Assembly: GCA_021200075.1 (NCBI GenBank)
Contig: JAJQGZ010000180.1
Span: 1-6,490, forward strand
Length of the DNA stretch: 6,490 bases
Direction of reading: 5' to 3'
Origin: Clostridiales bacterium
GTDB lineage: Bacteria > Bacillota > Clostridia > Oscillospirales > Acutalibacteraceae
Below the pieces are notes generated by a model. The model searched no databases. It was given only the letters and a program-made list of their open reading frames with translations, and was not told where the DNA came from. Position 1 is the first letter of the stretch, and every line of letters begins with the position of its first letter. The position numbers and the translations under genes were made by a program. Positions 6,438 to 6,490 of this stretch are shown here, piece by piece.

Positions 6438-6483
6438 GTAAATTCCCAAAGTAAATTCCACAGTGGAATTTGAGGTGGAATTT
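6438..6483. repeat. Nested direct and inverted repeats (AAATTCC/GGAATTT)
   Basis: Four copies of one half-site are seen. GTAAATTCC occurs at 6438-6446 and 6451-6459, and its reverse orientation, GTGGAATTT, at 6463-6471 and 6475-6483. The inner pair forms a perfect palindrome AAATTCCAC-A-GTGGAATTT (6453-6471). Copies repeat at 13 and 12 nt. The group runs close to the window edge and may continue. It could be a multi-site operator or the edge of a dispersed palindromic repeat. Confidence 0.7.
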
Positions 6484-6490
6484 AGTATGG

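Noticed and set aside
6438..6483. CRISPR repeats
   Set aside because: The units are 7-9 bp, in mixed orientation and only 12-13 nt apart, with no spacers.

Overview
The window reads as chromosomal DNA from a low-to-mid GC Firmicute of class Clostridia. The Ruminococcaceae/Oscillospiraceae is the most likely group, but this is inferred from gene content and protein flavour, not from a marker gene. The chief clue is a TepA-type ClpP-like protease gene, a YlzJ-like small gene and an FtsK/SpoIIIE translocase gene in that order, an arrangement known around spoIIIE in Bacillus subtilis. No phage, transposase or CRISPR genes are present.

Layout. All recognisable genes lie on the minus strand, so transcription runs from right to left. 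At the right edge (about 6385-6483) there are two groups of short palindromic repeats, then a strong sigma-A-type promoter (6351-6379) and a leader of about 135 nt. The genes follow in this order: tepA-like protease (6209-5379), a short ylzJ-like gene (5398-5180) overlapping both neighbours, a UppP/BacA-family membrane protein (5247-4390), the ftsK/spoIIIE translocase (4302-1789) and a stand-alone TrpB2-type tryptophan synthase beta chain (1722-331). Gaps are short (87 and 66 nt) or negative, and I see no good internal terminator, so a single operon is plausible. A 10-bp inverted repeat sits between ftsK and trpB.

The left 330 bases hold no credible protein gene. They contain a run of hairpins, including a good intrinsic terminator pointing rightwards (228-262), and a second GC-rich hairpin (281-318) just after trpB. 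Several stems keep G-U pairs only when read as plus-strand RNA, so a plus-strand structured RNA, or the 3' end of a plus-strand transcript from outside the window, converges on the trpB end.

How the genes may work together. FtsK/SpoIIIE pumps DNA through the division or sporulation septum. TepA is a cytoplasmic ClpP-like serine peptidase and YlzJ is a small protein of unknown role. The UppP-family protein would normally recycle the undecaprenyl carrier lipid for wall synthesis, but this copy has lost several catalytic positions and may be a pseudoenzyme or have another lipid-related role. TrpB2 looks metabolically unrelated and may simply be co-transcribed. The most interesting items are the degenerate UppP-like protein inside a septum-associated operon, the structured left-hand region, and the nested palindromic repeats at the right edge.
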